This document shows, piece by piece, positions 33,778 through 43,006 of a DNA stretch of 64,000 nt. The notes under the pieces were generated by a model. That model had not been told where the DNA came from. It searched no databases and saw only the letters and a list, made by a program, of their open reading frames with translations. The DNA is taken from positions 62,001 to 126,000 of the forward strand of contig JAUNPU010000006.1 in NCBI GenBank assembly GCA_030536555.1. The letters run 5' to 3'. This stretch comes from Eubacteriales bacterium. GTDB lineage: Bacteria; Bacillota; Clostridia; Lachnospirales; Lachnospiraceae. The translations under genes were made by a program, and so were the position numbers. Position 1 is the first letter of the stretch; each line of letters begins with the position of its first letter.

Positions 33778-35946
33778 CTACAGCTCTGCATTAAGCCCTT
33801 CCGTTCCTTCCGCCACAAAGCGGCCGCCGCAGATCACCGGAAGCTCTCTTCCATCTGCACACATCACCACAATATCGCCCAGCTCCGAGTAGGGAATCGT
33901 GATATCCAGATGACATCCGAAGTACGCTTTGGATACGTCCTCCTTCCGCAGAATGGATATCTCATTGTCTCGTGCGATCACCTCTCTGCCGTCAGGATTG
34001 TACATGGGGGAATCCTCGCTCCAGCTGTAGCAGGTATCGCCCACCGCAAAATGCGGTCCCATCTTCTCCGCAATCAGGATCGGCAGCTTACTCACAATGC
34101 CGAACTTCTCCGCCATGGCATAGGCCGCCGTGTTGGTGCCTATGGCAAATTCTCCCAGCGGCAGGGTATCATGGTTCTTCAGAATCTCCTGATGGATCAG
34201 AGCCTTTCCCTCCTCCGGATTCTCAAAGTTGTCGCAGGAATACTCCCGCACCATGCCGTCCTCGAAGCGGATTCGCAGATTCCGAAACTGAATATCCCCC
34301 AGATACACCCTGCTCACATGAAGCAGTCCGGTGGTGCCTGCCAGAACCGGTGAGGTAAATACCTCTCCCACCGGAATATTCACATCCGCCACACAGTTTT
34401 CAAAGTTCGTCTCTCTGGTCACATCGGAAAGGGGATGCAGGGAAACCCGGATATCCGTCTCATTGCCATTTCGCCCGGTCACGTGAACATGAGTCCCCTG
34501 ATCCAGCACCTGGATGATGTGCTGCTGAATCTCCTTGTAGACCTCATAATCCAGCGTGTTGATGCGGATGGTCTCCGCAAAAATCTCCTCAAAATCAGGT
34601 CCGATGGCGGGAACCGGAAATGCAATGATCGTAAAGCTGGTCTCATCTCCCGGCAGATACTGGTTCACCACCGGCATGGACTCATTGGCATAGGCGATGG
34701 TCAGCTGCTCCTGCTTTTTGCTGAGGGTGTAGGCCTCCGGCTTGTTGACCGGCTGGAACCCGTCCTCCCCGAAGGTCTCCAGCACCGCAGGACCCGCATA
34801 CTGCGCCGCCTGCTTCCTGTATGTCTCATACGCGGTCCGCAGCACTGCCAACTTCCGCTCCTTAAATGCCTTGTCAAAGTAGATTGCCTGATCGTACCGG
34901 TGATCGTAGTCATACTGCCGGTTGGCAGGCGTGCCATGATAGCCGATTTTCCGGTTGGGGCTTTTGGTCACAGACCAGGTCGCCGCCCGGTAAAGGATTG
35001 TCTCCAGTCCCATTTCCTCAAACTGACGGATCGCCGCCCGGATCATCCGCTCAAAGCCCAGCTCGTAGCGGATGCAGACCGTGGACTTCTTCGACAGGTC
35101 CCGGCCTGTCACCTCAAAGCCTTTCCGGTAGCCTTCCGTGTAGGTGGAAGCCATCTTTTCGATAGTCTCCTCCGGCAGCTGATTTAGGAATCCTGCGATC
35201 TGAAGCTCCGCCTGAGAAATATACTCGCCAAACCGGTACAAATACCGAAGATCGCTCAAGTCACTGTCCAGAATAATATCTCTGGCAAAGGACAGCTCCG
35301 GGTCCAGCTGCTCCCGAATCCGGTAGGTCAGAGTCACGTCCGTGTAATCGCTGTGGAACCAGTACAGCACATCCCGCACGCTTTTCTCCGACGGCACCCC
35401 ATCCTCAAACAGATTGTAGATCTCAATCAGCGTCTCCCAGAGGATCGTGATATCTGTCAGCCGGCACTCGTAGGCAAATACGATTGCCTCCCGCATCTGC
35501 GCATAAAATGCCGACAGCAGCGGCCCAAACTCCGCTCCCAGAAGCTTCGCCGCCCACGCCGGGTTGGCATAGCTCTCCCCGTAGTGCTCCGGCAGAATAT
35601 CCTCATAGAGCTCCCGGTTCAACTGCTGCAGCTCTTCCAGGGACAGTTCTTCCAGCTCGTCCCGCATCTGCCTGCGCGCCAGCTCCTCAATCTGCCCCGC
35701 GAACTTCGCCGCCGCCAGAAAATAACCGCGGTATGGCTCCGCAACCGCTGACCTGCGGCTGACCTGGCTGCCAGACTCCGCAGCCCCTGCTCCACGGTCG
35801 GTCTCGTCGCCAGACTCCATCACTGCTGCTCCATGACCGCTCTCCCCGCCAAGCTCCGTCACCATGGCAGCGATCCGGTCTGTCGCCAGATCGTACCGCT
35901 CCATGATCTGTGTATTTTCATCATTCCACAATTCCTGATACTTCAT
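33778..35946 (-). CDS. aminopeptidase of family M29 with a long N-terminal extension
   Basis: A 722-residue protein whose C-terminal 370 residues match M29 aminopeptidases (aminopeptidase T/II): THVHVTGRNGNETDIRV, NVCADVNIPVGEVF-type stretch (NFENCVADVNIPVGEVFTSP), LPLGEFAIGTNTAAYA, KMGPHFAVGDTCYSW, and the final HLDITIP. These contain the Glu, His and Asp residues that bind two metals. Normal M29 enzymes are about 370-415 residues; the first ~350 residues here are a mostly helical extension with a low-complexity Gly/Ala/Ser patch near residues 36-66. No signal peptide. GAGGTG precedes the ATG. Role of the extension unknown. Confidence 0.85.
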   Translation of the reverse strand: MKYQELWNDENTQIMERYDLATDRIAAMVTELGGESGHGAAVMESGDETDRGAGAAESGSQVSRRSAVAEPYRGYFLAAAKFAGQIEELARRQMRDELEELSLEELQQLNRELYEDILPEHYGESYANPAWAAKLLGAEFGPLLSAFYAQMREAIVFAYECRLTDITILWETLIEIYNLFEDGVPSEKSVRDVLYWFHSDYTDVTLTYRIREQLDPELSFARDIILDSDLSDLRYLYRFGEYISQAELQIAGFLNQLPEETIEKMASTYTEGYRKGFEVTGRDLSKKSTVCIRYELGFERMIRAAIRQFEEMGLETILYRAATWSVTKSPNRKIGYHGTPANRQYDYDHRYDQAIYFDKAFKERKLAVLRTAYETYRKQAAQYAGPAVLETFGEDGFQPVNKPEAYTLSKKQEQLTIAYANESMPVVNQYLPGDETSFTIIAFPVPAIGPDFEEIFAETIRINTLDYEVYKEIQQHIIQVLDQGTHVHVTGRNGNETDIRVSLHPLSDVTRETNFENCVADVNIPVGEVFTSPVLAGTTGLLHVSRVYLGDIQFRNLRIRFEDGMVREYSCDNFENPEEGKALIHQEILKNHDTLPLGEFAIGTNTAAYAMAEKFGIVSKLPILIAEKMGPHFAVGDTCYSWSEDSPMYNPDGREVIARDNEISILRKEDVSKAYFGCHLDITIPYSELGDIVVMCADGRELPVICGGRFVAEGTEGLNAEL

Positions 35947-36066
35947 AGTGTCACCTCATTATTTCAATTATCACAGCCGTTCCTGCACTGTGCCATCGCA
36001 CCCGTCTCATGCGGTTTCAGCCTGCCTCACACAGTTCGCACCCGTCTCATGCGGTTCCATCCAACC

Positions 36067-36390
36067 TCACCCGATCAGCCCCACCAGCACCAGGCAGGTC
36101 CAGAATACCAGCAGCCCCCCGCTGATCCCCAGACTGATCTTCGCCAGCAGGTAGTTCATCTCCTTTTCCAGCAGAGCCGTCACCGAGTAGCACAGGGAAA
36201 TGACAGCGAAGATGATGCTGCTCAGCCCCCATGCCGCCACATTGACCTCCCCCTGTCCCTGCATGTGTGCGCTGATGCCGAGACTGACCAGACCGCAGAT
36301 CAGCGCCGCCATGGAAAATGGGAAGCTGATCAGGCTCTTTCTGGCAAAGGGCTTCCTGATATATGAAATTCTATGCTGTTTCTTTCGCAC
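36067..36390 (-). CDS. small membrane protein, DUF6142-like
   Basis: A 107-residue protein with three hydrophobic helices (about residues 22-42, 50-72 and 82-106) and a basic N-terminus. It resembles a small Lachnospiraceae membrane family (DUF6142), though I am not sure of the number. The GTG start at 36390 is 7 nt after GGAGG, and the first 20 bases overlap the end of the vanZ-like gene, so the two are coupled. Function unknown. Confidence 0.65.
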   Translation of the reverse strand: MRKKQHRISYIRKPFARKSLISFPFSMAALICGLVSLGISAHMQGQGEVNVAAWGLSSIIFAVISLCYSVTALLEKEMNYLLAKISLGISGGLLVFWTCLVLVGLIG

Positions 36391-36847
36391 GCCGCTTCCT
36401 CCTTATCCGGTACCGCTGAACGATCCGGTTGATCACATATCCCAGAACACCGCCTGCCGTATTTAACAGCAGGTCATCCACATCAAAGCTTCCCACCTTG
36501 CACACCAGCTGCGTCACCTCGATGCACAGGCTCAGGCCGAACACCAGCAAAATGGCATTGTACCACTTGCGTCCTCTGCGGCTGACGATCGGCAGAAAGA
36601 AGCCGCATGGCATGAATGCGATCACATTGCCCACCACATTCATCAGAAAAGCCTTCATTCCCAGTTGATTTCTATAGTGATAGAACCGTTTGATCTCTTT
36701 AAACAGTTCCAGATTGTATGCATAGTCGCGCTGTACCGGATCCCGTCCAAAGGACTCGGCAAAAAACATGAAATAAACCAGCGATGCAAGATAGGCGATA
36801 AACAATACCCATCCCAGCTTCTGGTTTCTGGTTGTGTTCCTGATCAT
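36371..36847 (-). CDS. VanZ-family membrane protein
   Basis: A 158-residue VanZ-like protein. Four membrane helices are seen, with the family pieces NVVGNVIAFMPCGFFLP, CIEVTQLVCKVGSFDVDDLLLNTAGGVLGY near the middle and end. VanZ confers low-level teicoplanin resistance in some transposons, but chromosomal relatives have unknown roles. It overlaps the following small membrane gene by 20 bp. About 140 bp separate it from the 49-residue peptide gene upstream. Confidence 0.88.
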   Translation of the reverse strand: MIRNTTRNQKLGWVLFIAYLASLVYFMFFAESFGRDPVQRDYAYNLELFKEIKRFYHYRNQLGMKAFLMNVVGNVIAFMPCGFFLPIVSRRGRKWYNAILLVFGLSLCIEVTQLVCKVGSFDVDDLLLNTAGGVLGYVINRIVQRYRIRRKRRAKETA

Positions 36848-36987
36848 AATTTCCCCAATTATCTTCTATTTTATTTGTTTTGATCACCACAGCCTTTGAC
36901 TCACTGCGGGAATTACAAGAGGGCAGTCCCCGTCCGTTTCCGAAAAAGAACTGCCTCCTCAAAAATTATAGTCTAAGTATCGCTGTT

Positions 36988-37137
36988 TTAGAATGTAATA
37001 TCATTCTTGCGTTTCAGCAACAGACTGCCGTTGACAATGGAAATAATGCCGACAGCCACACCGATTACCAGTACGATGATGCCGATGGCAATCGCACCTG
37101 CGCCGGTGTTGCGCATGGTTGTATAAATCTTTTCCAT
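36988..37137 (-). CDS. 49-residue single-pass membrane protein
   Basis: A short gene: MEKIYTTMRN, then one long hydrophobic helix rich in Ile, Val and Gly (about residues 13-37), ending in a basic tail LLLKRKNDITF. TAAGGAGC lies 6-7 nt before the ATG, an ideal ribosome site. It is 33 bp downstream of pyrE on the same strand, so it may be the last gene of the pyr transcript. No function can be given. The rest of the 37138-36848 stretch shows a possible GGCAGT/ACTGCC hairpin near 36924-36954 and nothing else clear. Confidence 0.72.
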   Translation of the reverse strand: MEKIYTTMRNTGAGAIAIGIIVLVIGVAVGIISIVNGSLLLKRKNDITF

Positions 37138-37170
37138 AAAATCGCTCCTTACTTTGCAGCGGTGGACCTC

Positions 37171-37848
37171 TTATTTTGCGCCGTACTGCTCATAATATGC
37201 GTCGATGGCTGCCTTCAGGGTGTCGTCAATAACCACTTTCCCCTGGCACTCCTTGTTGTACAGGCACTCAACCACATCTGCCATGGATACGATGGCTGCA
37301 GTCGGGAAGCCGTACAGGTCCTGAATCTCATCCAGCGCACACTTGTCGCCCTTGCCCCGCTCCATACGGTTCAGGGAAACCATCAGACCTACGATGGTCA
37401 CATCAGCAGCGCCTTTTACCTTCGGAACGGTCTCTTCCATGGACTTTCCGGAGGTGGTAACATCCTCGATCATGATGACGCGGTCGCCGTCCTTTAACGG
37501 GCTTCCCAGCAGACCGCCCTTATCTGCGCCGTGATCCTTGGCTTCCTTACGGTCAGAGCAGTAGCGGATCTCCTTGCCGTACAGCTCGCTGTAAGCGATG
37601 GCGGTAACTACGCTCAGCGGAATACCCTTGTAAGCCGGTCCGAACAGCACATCGAAATCGTCGCCGTAGGTATCATGAATCGCCTTTGCGTAATACTCGC
37701 CCAGTCTCTTTAACTGGGAACCGGTCACGTAAGCGCCTGCGTTCATGAAGAACGGAGACTTTCTTCCGCTCTTTAATGTAAAATCGCCAAACTTGAGCAC
37801 GTTGCTCTCAACCATAAATTCAATAAATTCCTGCTTATAGCTTTCCAT
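37171..37848 (-). CDS. pyrE: orotate phosphoribosyltransferase
   Basis: Makes OMP from orotate and PRPP. The 225-residue protein contains the PRPP motif VIMIEDVTTSGKSMEET (about residues 124-140), the FGPAYKGIPLSVVTAIAYS stretch and the N-terminal LKFGDFTLKSGRKSPFFMN, all characteristic of PyrE. AAGGAG precedes the ATG. It is the fourth gene of the pyrF-pyrK-pyrD-pyrE operon. Confidence 0.96.
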   Translation of the reverse strand: MESYKQEFIEFMVESNVLKFGDFTLKSGRKSPFFMNAGAYVTGSQLKRLGEYYAKAIHDTYGDDFDVLFGPAYKGIPLSVVTAIAYSELYGKEIRYCSDRKEAKDHGADKGGLLGSPLKDGDRVIMIEDVTTSGKSMEETVPKVKGAADVTIVGLMVSLNRMERGKGDKCALDEIQDLYGFPTAAIVSMADVVECLYNKECQGKVVIDDTLKAAIDAYYEQYGAK

Positions 37849-37924
37849 GGTGTTCTCCTTGTCTTCCTGTCTCGTAATATTGCGGCTGGTCTTTGCTCTG
37901 CCGCCGGTCAGATGCTGCTGTGGA

Positions 37925-38833
37925 TTATTTCACGCAGCCGATCAATTCATTGATATCACTGACATTGTATTTGCGCATATAGCTTTCAATGCCTTCTGCA
38001 ATCTCGACGGTTGCGTAAGGATTGAAGAAGTTGGCAGTACCTACGGAAACTGCGGTTGCGCCAGCCATGATGAACTCCAGCGCATCCTCCGCCGTGGCAA
38101 TGCCGCCCATGCCGATGATCGGCAGGCTCACTGCGTTTGCCACCTGATATACCATCCGCACTGCCACCGGCTTCACAGCCGGACCGGACATACCTCCGGT
38201 CTTGTTGGCAATGGCAAAGGCTCTGCGATTGATGTCAATCTTCATGCCGGTCAGGGTATTGATCAGGGACAGCGCGTCAGCGCCGCCAGCCTCGGCTGCC
38301 TTCGCCATCACGGTAATATCGGTCACGTTCGGGCTCAGCTTCATGATAACCGGCTGCTTTGCATGCTTCTTCACTTCTCTGGTGATAGCCTCCACCGCCT
38401 TCGGATCCTGACCGAATGCGATGCCGCCCTCCTTGACGTTGGGGCAGGAAATGTTGATCTCCAGCATATCCACCGGCTCGTCTCCCAGGCGCTCTACCAC
38501 TTCAATATAGTCCTCCGTGGTCTTTCCGCAGACATTCACGATGATCTTCGTGTCATACTGCTTCAAGAACGGGATATCTCTCTGTGCAAATACATCGATG
38601 CCCGGATTCTGCAGGCCGATGGCATTGAGCATGCCGCCGTACACCTCTGCAATACGCGGAGTCGGATTGCCCGGCCAGGGCACATTTGCCACGCCCTTGG
38701 TCACCACAGCGCCCAGACGGTTTAAGTCCACGAACTCGCAGTATTCCGCACCGCTTCCGAAGGTTCCGGAAGCTGTCATAACCGGGTTCTTAAGCTCTAC
38801 ACCGGCAAGATTAACCTTTGTACTGATACCCAT
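37925..38833 (-). CDS. pyrD: dihydroorotate dehydrogenase, class 1B catalytic subunit
   Basis: Oxidises dihydroorotate to orotate, with FMN; electrons pass to NAD through PyrK. The 302-residue protein shows PVMTASGTFGSG, NAIGLQNPG, NISCPNVKEGG (active-site Cys base region), MKLSPNVTDI, LINTLTGMKID and GMGGIATAEDALEFIMAGA. The frame is open to 38989, but the ATG at 38833 starts the family N-terminus (MGISTKVNLAGVELKNP) and follows GGTGGAGC; its first base overlaps the pyrK stop (TAATG). Confidence 0.95.
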   Translation of the reverse strand: MGISTKVNLAGVELKNPVMTASGTFGSGAEYCEFVDLNRLGAVVTKGVANVPWPGNPTPRIAEVYGGMLNAIGLQNPGIDVFAQRDIPFLKQYDTKIIVNVCGKTTEDYIEVVERLGDEPVDMLEINISCPNVKEGGIAFGQDPKAVEAITREVKKHAKQPVIMKLSPNVTDITVMAKAAEAGGADALSLINTLTGMKIDINRRAFAIANKTGGMSGPAVKPVAVRMVYQVANAVSLPIIGMGGIATAEDALEFIMAGATAVSVGTANFFNPYATVEIAEGIESYMRKYNVSDINELIGCVK

Positions 38834-39612
38834 TACAGCTCCACCTCCTGTGCCAGGAATACCGGACCGTCCTTGCAGATCCGCTTGTTGTGTACGTGGG
38901 AATGATGGTCCACATCCTTGGACTTGCAGACACATGCCAGACATGCGCCGATGCCGCATGCCATCTTCTCCTCCAGAGACAGCCAGCACTCGATGCCGTT
39001 CTCCTCCGCATATGCCTTCAGCGCACGCAGCATCGGGGTCGGTCCGCAGGCGTAGATCACCTCTGCATCCAGTCCGTTGGCCTTGATGGCGTCGATGACA
39101 TTGCCCTTGGTTCCGGCACTGCCATCCTCGGTAGCTACATAGACCTTGCCATAGGCTTCAAACTCTTCATTTAAGAACAGCACGTCCCGGTAGCCCAGAA
39201 CCATCTGCTTCTCGCAGTCCAGCTGCTTTGCCAGCTCCAGCATCGGCGGGATACCGATGCCGCCGCCGATCAGGAATGCCTTCTTGTCTTTTAAGGTAAA
39301 TCCGTTGCCCAGCGGTCCCATGATGATAATGTCATCGCCAGCCTGGTATCCGGAAAATTCTTTTGTGCCTGCACCCACTACGCGGTACACGATGCGCAGT
39401 CTGCCCTGCTCCTTATCCACCTCACAGAGGCTGATCGGGCGCGGAAGCAGCTTGCCTGCATCCTTTGTATATACGGAAATGAACTGTCCCGGCTTTGCAG
39501 CTTTCGCAATCTCCTCTGCCTGAATCCACATGCTGCAGATATCAGCGGACAGTGCTTCCTGGCTGACTACCTTCGCGGTCAGTTTCGTCTTCTCAGTGTT
39601 GTTGTTTTCCAT
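38833..39612 (-). CDS. pyrK: dihydroorotate dehydrogenase electron-transfer subunit
   Basis: The FAD and [2Fe-2S] subunit of the class 1B enzyme, 259 residues. FAD-binding RPISLCEVDKEQGRLRIVYRVVG, NAD-binding AFLIGGGIGIPPMLELAKQL, and the cluster motif CWLSLEEKMACGIGACLACVC near residue 215-235 are all present. The stop overlaps the pyrD ATG, matching the 1:1 need of the two subunits. Operon order is pyrF, pyrK, pyrD, pyrE. Confidence 0.95.
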   Translation of the reverse strand: MENNNTEKTKLTAKVVSQEALSADICSMWIQAEEIAKAAKPGQFISVYTKDAGKLLPRPISLCEVDKEQGRLRIVYRVVGAGTKEFSGYQAGDDIIIMGPLGNGFTLKDKKAFLIGGGIGIPPMLELAKQLDCEKQMVLGYRDVLFLNEEFEAYGKVYVATEDGSAGTKGNVIDAIKANGLDAEVIYACGPTPMLRALKAYAEENGIECWLSLEEKMACGIGACLACVCKSKDVDHHSHVHNKRICKDGPVFLAQEVEL

Positions 39613-39655
39613 GTATGTCTCCTCCAGCTTTCTGTCGATTACAGTACGCTATCGA

Positions 39656-40573
39656 TTACAGTACGCTGTTGATATCAGCAACCATATCGATCACAGCCTG
39701 TCTGGAAGCCTCTGCGAAGTGCTCCGGACCGAACTTTGCGTACTTCTCCTGCTTGTAGGCAGCGATGATACCGCGGGAAGAGTTGACGATAGCACCCAGA
39801 CCGTCCTCATTGAAGCACGGCTTTAAGTCTTTGGCTGTGCCGCCCTGTGCGCCGTAGCCCGGTACCAGGAAGTAGGTCTTCGGCATCAGCTTTCTCAAAA
39901 CAGCGCTCATCTCCGGATAGGTTGCGCCCACAACGGCACCTACATTGCTGTACTCGCCGTCCATGCAGTCAGCGCCCCACTCAACAACCTTCTCTGCAAC
40001 CAGCTCGTAGACCGGTCTTCCGTCAACCAGCTTGTCCTGGAACTCGCCGCTGGACGGGTTGGAGGTCTTTACCAGCACGAACAGACCCTTGTCCTCTGCC
40101 TTGCAGACATCCACGAACGGCTTCACGCCGTCGGTTCCCAGATACGGGTTCACAGTCAAAAACTCGGTGTTGAATGCGGTACAGATGCTGCTGCCGACTT
40201 TTACCTTGCCCAGATGTGCCGTTGCGTATGCTGCGGAAGTAGAACCGATATCGCCGCGCTTTGCGTCGCCGATGACGATCAGTCCCTTCTCCTGACAGTA
40301 GCGGACGGTCTTCTCATATACCTTCAGACCTTCGATTCCGAACTGCTCATACATGGCAATCTGCGGCTTTACGGAAGGAATCAGATCATAGGTGTGATCC
40401 ACGATCTCCTTGTTAAAATTCCAGATCGCATCTGCTGCTCCCTCCAGGGTCTCACCGAACTCGCCAAAAGACTTCTTCAGGATGTGCTCCGGAAGGTAAC
40501 CCAACATCGGGTCCAGTCCTACGCAAATCGGTGCTTTTGTTTTCTGAATGTTCTGAATCAGCTTCTGAATCAT
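39656..40573 (-). CDS. pyrF: orotidine 5'-phosphate decarboxylase
   Basis: Last step to UMP. The 305-residue size and sequence (CVGLDPMLGYLP, FNKEIVDHTYDLIPSVKPQIAMYEQFG in part, VIGDAKRGDIGSTSAAYA with the catalytic Lys-Asp pair, VLVKTSNPSSGEFQD, FLVPGYGAQGGTA) are those of the longer PyrF type 2 subfamily, not the 230-residue type. First gene of the pyr operon; its promoter is at 40634-40662. No PyrR-binding leader was recognised in the 60-nt leader. Confidence 0.95.
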   Translation of the reverse strand: MIQKLIQNIQKTKAPICVGLDPMLGYLPEHILKKSFGEFGETLEGAADAIWNFNKEIVDHTYDLIPSVKPQIAMYEQFGIEGLKVYEKTVRYCQEKGLIVIGDAKRGDIGSTSAAYATAHLGKVKVGSSICTAFNTEFLTVNPYLGTDGVKPFVDVCKAEDKGLFVLVKTSNPSSGEFQDKLVDGRPVYELVAEKVVEWGADCMDGEYSNVGAVVGATYPEMSAVLRKLMPKTYFLVPGYGAQGGTAKDLKPCFNEDGLGAIVNSSRGIIAAYKQEKYAKFGPEHFAEASRQAVIDMVADINSVL

Positions 40574-40633
40574 GATATCCTCCTTGTTTATCTGTAAGTT
40601 TATTTGTAACTGAACTATCTCTTTATCTTTATT

Positions 40634-40662
40634 ATATTAACATATCTGTGGGGGGCTTTCAA
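40634..40662 (-). promoter_or_regulatory. pyr operon promoter
   Basis: On the minus strand TTGAAA (40657-40662), 17-bp spacer, TAATAT (40634-40639). The leader to pyrF is about 55 nt, too short for a PyrR attenuator. Confidence 0.7.
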
Positions 40663-40755
40663 GCATAAGCTGGCAGAAATGCCCGCCAGATAGCGGTGCC
40701 GGTCCGCCTTCGCCGGCAGATGCTTTGCCGCAGACGCCCCCCCCCTTCCCTGCCG

Positions 40756-41445
40756 TCAGATCAGCCCCGATACCAGCGGCACCACCACCACCGTCATCAG
40801 ACCTGCCACTGCGATTGCCAGACTGCTCATGGCACCCTCAATCTCTCCTAACTCCAGCGCCTTAGCCGTGCCGATGGCATGAGCAGAGGTGCCCAGCGCC
40901 AGCCCTTTTGCTATGGGATCGTTGATCTTCATCACCTTAAACAGTGCTTCTGCGATGATATTTCCAAAGATTCCCGTAACCACGATGCAGACCACCGTGA
41001 TCGTCACAATACCGCCCGCTTCCTCGCTGACTCCCATGCCGATTGCCGTGGTGATGGACTTGGGAAGCAGGGTCACATAATGCTGATGTCCCAGCCCGAA
41101 CGCCAGACAGAGGGCGAAAATACTGCCTGCGCTGGTCAGCACGCCCGCAAAGATTGCCGCCACCACAGCCACAAGATTCTTCCGCAGAAGCTCAAGCTGC
41201 TTATAAAGCGGAATCGCCAGACAGACTGTGGACGGGGTCAGCAGATAGCTGATGTACTTCGCACTGCTGTTGTAGGTCTCGTAGTCCATATGGAACATCT
41301 GCAGGCAGGCAATCACCAGCACCACCGATACCAGCAGCGGATTTAAGATGGCCCAGCCGATCTTCTTTTTCAGCCAGACGCCGAAGAGATAGGCTGCCAG
41401 ACTCAGCACAAATCCCAGATATAAGGATTCCTGAAGAAAGCTCAT
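40756..41445 (-). CDS. lrgB: LrgB/CidB-family membrane protein
   Basis: A 229-residue polytopic protein of the LrgB family (antiholin-associated; in plants the homologue is a glycolate transporter). Recognised by FGLGHQHYVTLLPKSITTAIGMGVSEEAGG, VTGIFGNIIAEALFKVMKI and KGLALGTSAHAIGTAKALELGE, quoted here in pieces. LrgA and LrgB work as a pair in murein hydrolase control or in pyruvate/glycolate movement. Its ATG overlaps the lrgA TGA (ATGA). Confidence 0.93.
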   Translation of the reverse strand: MSFLQESLYLGFVLSLAAYLFGVWLKKKIGWAILNPLLVSVVLVIACLQMFHMDYETYNSSAKYISYLLTPSTVCLAIPLYKQLELLRKNLVAVVAAIFAGVLTSAGSIFALCLAFGLGHQHYVTLLPKSITTAIGMGVSEEAGGIVTITVVCIVVTGIFGNIIAEALFKVMKINDPIAKGLALGTSAHAIGTAKALELGEIEGAMSSLAIAVAGLMTVVVVPLVSGLI

Positions 41446-41840
41446 GCCCGGTCACCTCCTCTGTCATTCTGATTCCGGTTCTTCCCGCCGGATCTTCCGC
41501 CCATCCGCAGCGCCGCCTCCGTCACGATTCCGGTCACCGCCATCACGATCACCGTAGATACCAGACAGATAACGCCGATAGGCACCAGCACGGACCGCAT
41601 GGCATCATAGCTCTCGATCAGTCCCACCGCCGCCGGAATGAACAGAATCGGCATAATATCCAGCAGAAAGTTGCCGGTGGCCTCAATATCAGAAAGCTTC
41701 AGCAGCCCGGTGCAGAGCAGTACCAGCAGCAGAAACAGCCCGTACACGCCGGATGGAACCGGCAGCGGCAGCACGTGATTCAGCAGTTCCCCGACCAGCG
41801 TGATGCCAAAAATAATTGCACTTTCCTTCACATATTTCAT
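41442..41840 (-). CDS. lrgA: CidA/LrgA-family membrane protein
   Basis: A 132-residue holin-like protein with four membrane helices; family pieces are GELLNHVLPLPVPSGVYGLFLLL, LLDIMPILFIPAAVGLIESYD and the charged C-terminus. It is the partner of lrgB, which overlaps its stop by 4 bp. No LytTR-type regulator is adjacent, unlike the S. aureus locus. GAGGAG precedes the ATG by 10 nt. Confidence 0.92.
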   Translation of the reverse strand: MKYVKESAIIFGITLVGELLNHVLPLPVPSGVYGLFLLLVLLCTGLLKLSDIEATGNFLLDIMPILFIPAAVGLIESYDAMRSVLVPIGVICLVSTVIVMAVTGIVTEAALRMGGRSGGKNRNQNDRGGDRA

Positions 41841-41990
41841 CTTGTTTTTCTCCTCTCAGGTCGTGTGGTATTTTACCACTCTGTTTAAGAAATAACAATC
41901 CTGTTTCTTGTATTCTTTGTGTTTTTTTATTATACTGGAATATACAGATTTTACAAACGATTTCGCAAAAAATCCCACGGAGGTTTCCAT

Positions 41991-42950
41991 ATGAAACAAA
42001 CAGATCGTGACAAGGCTGCCTTTCGCTGCCAGACCAGGCAGCTGACAGAGGGAGAAACCAGCCATCCGACAAAGCAGCAAACGGCACAGCTGACACAGCA
42101 GCAGATGTCTGAGATTGCGCAGCTGACTGCTCTCTGCCAGGAGCATGACCATAGTCACAGCTCCTACCCCTTTGAGGAGGACGGAGCAATCCACTTTCTG
42201 CTGTACCGACGGCAGACCATAGACTCCGGTTCTGAGGAAATGATGCTCTGCTGCGCACTGGCGCTTCTTCCCTACGACTCGGAAGAGCCTGCTGCCGAGT
42301 GCATCGCCTTCACCCGCCCGGACTGTCGGCGGCAGGGATATTTTACAGAGCTTTTGGATCTGGCTCTGGATGCTTTCGAGGACTTCGATATCCTGTTTCC
42401 CGTCTTAGTTCAGGTCCCGGACACTCTCGCCACGCTGCAGGCACTAGAGGCAGAGCTGGACTCTCAGGAGCTGCAGATGGAGCTTTCCCTGGAGCAGATT
42501 TCAGAACCTTCCGAAAGTCCATTTGTGCTGCGGCGACAGGACCGTTCCGGTGACAGCGGCTGCTCCGGCGAAACGGACGATACTGGCGAAGACATCTGTA
42601 CCTGGGTACTTATGAAGCCTGGCTGCCCGGATTCCGGCACTTCCACCCGCACCAGCTTCCGCAGCGTACCGGTCAACTCAGAGGACACCTCAGACGGCAC
42701 CTTCCTCGGCTCCTGCCAGACCACCCCCGTCTCCCGCTCCTGCGTCTGTCTGCACCATGTGGAGATCCTGCCCCAGTATCGGAGACAGGGCTGCGGTACC
42801 GCCCTGCTGGAGCAGCTGGCAGCCGCTCTGAAGCACTCCGGAGTCCGCCGTGTGATTCTTCAGGTATCCGGAGACAACGAAGCCGCTCTGGCGCTGTACA
42901 AAAAACAGGGCTTCCGCATCACGGAAACCCTGTCCTACTACCTGTACTGA
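41991..42950 (+). CDS. tandem GNAT-type N-acetyltransferase
   Basis: A 319-residue protein with two GNAT-like halves. The N-terminal half has FTRPDCRRQGYFTELLDLALDAF (about residues 104-126), and the C-terminal half has the complete acetyl-CoA loop HHVEILPQYRRQGCGTALLEQL and the final ALALYKKQGFRITETLSYYLY. The linker in between is Ser/Thr- and Asp-rich. A Gln-rich N-terminal stretch precedes. The start ATG at 41991 is 7 nt after GGAGG. The substrate is not inferable. Confidence 0.82.
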   Translation: MKQTDRDKAAFRCQTRQLTEGETSHPTKQQTAQLTQQQMSEIAQLTALCQEHDHSHSSYPFEEDGAIHFLLYRRQTIDSGSEEMMLCCALALLPYDSEEPAAECIAFTRPDCRRQGYFTELLDLALDAFEDFDILFPVLVQVPDTLATLQALEAELDSQELQMELSLEQISEPSESPFVLRRQDRSGDSGCSGETDDTGEDICTWVLMKPGCPDSGTSTRTSFRSVPVNSEDTSDGTFLGSCQTTPVSRSCVCLHHVEILPQYRRQGCGTALLEQLAAALKHSGVRRVILQVSGDNEAALALYKKQGFRITETLSYYLY

Positions 42951-43006
42951 GTCTGCGAAGTCCTCGCTGCCCCTGCCGGCTGTCGCCACCGGCACTGCTT
43001 CCACCG

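Noticed and set aside
33745..34353. Plus-strand ORF after the AbiEii-like gene
   Set aside because: It is antisense to the M29 peptidase gene and shows no domain.
38834..38989. N-terminal extension of PyrD
   Set aside because: It is out of frame overlap with the end of pyrK; the ATG at 38833 begins the family N-terminus.
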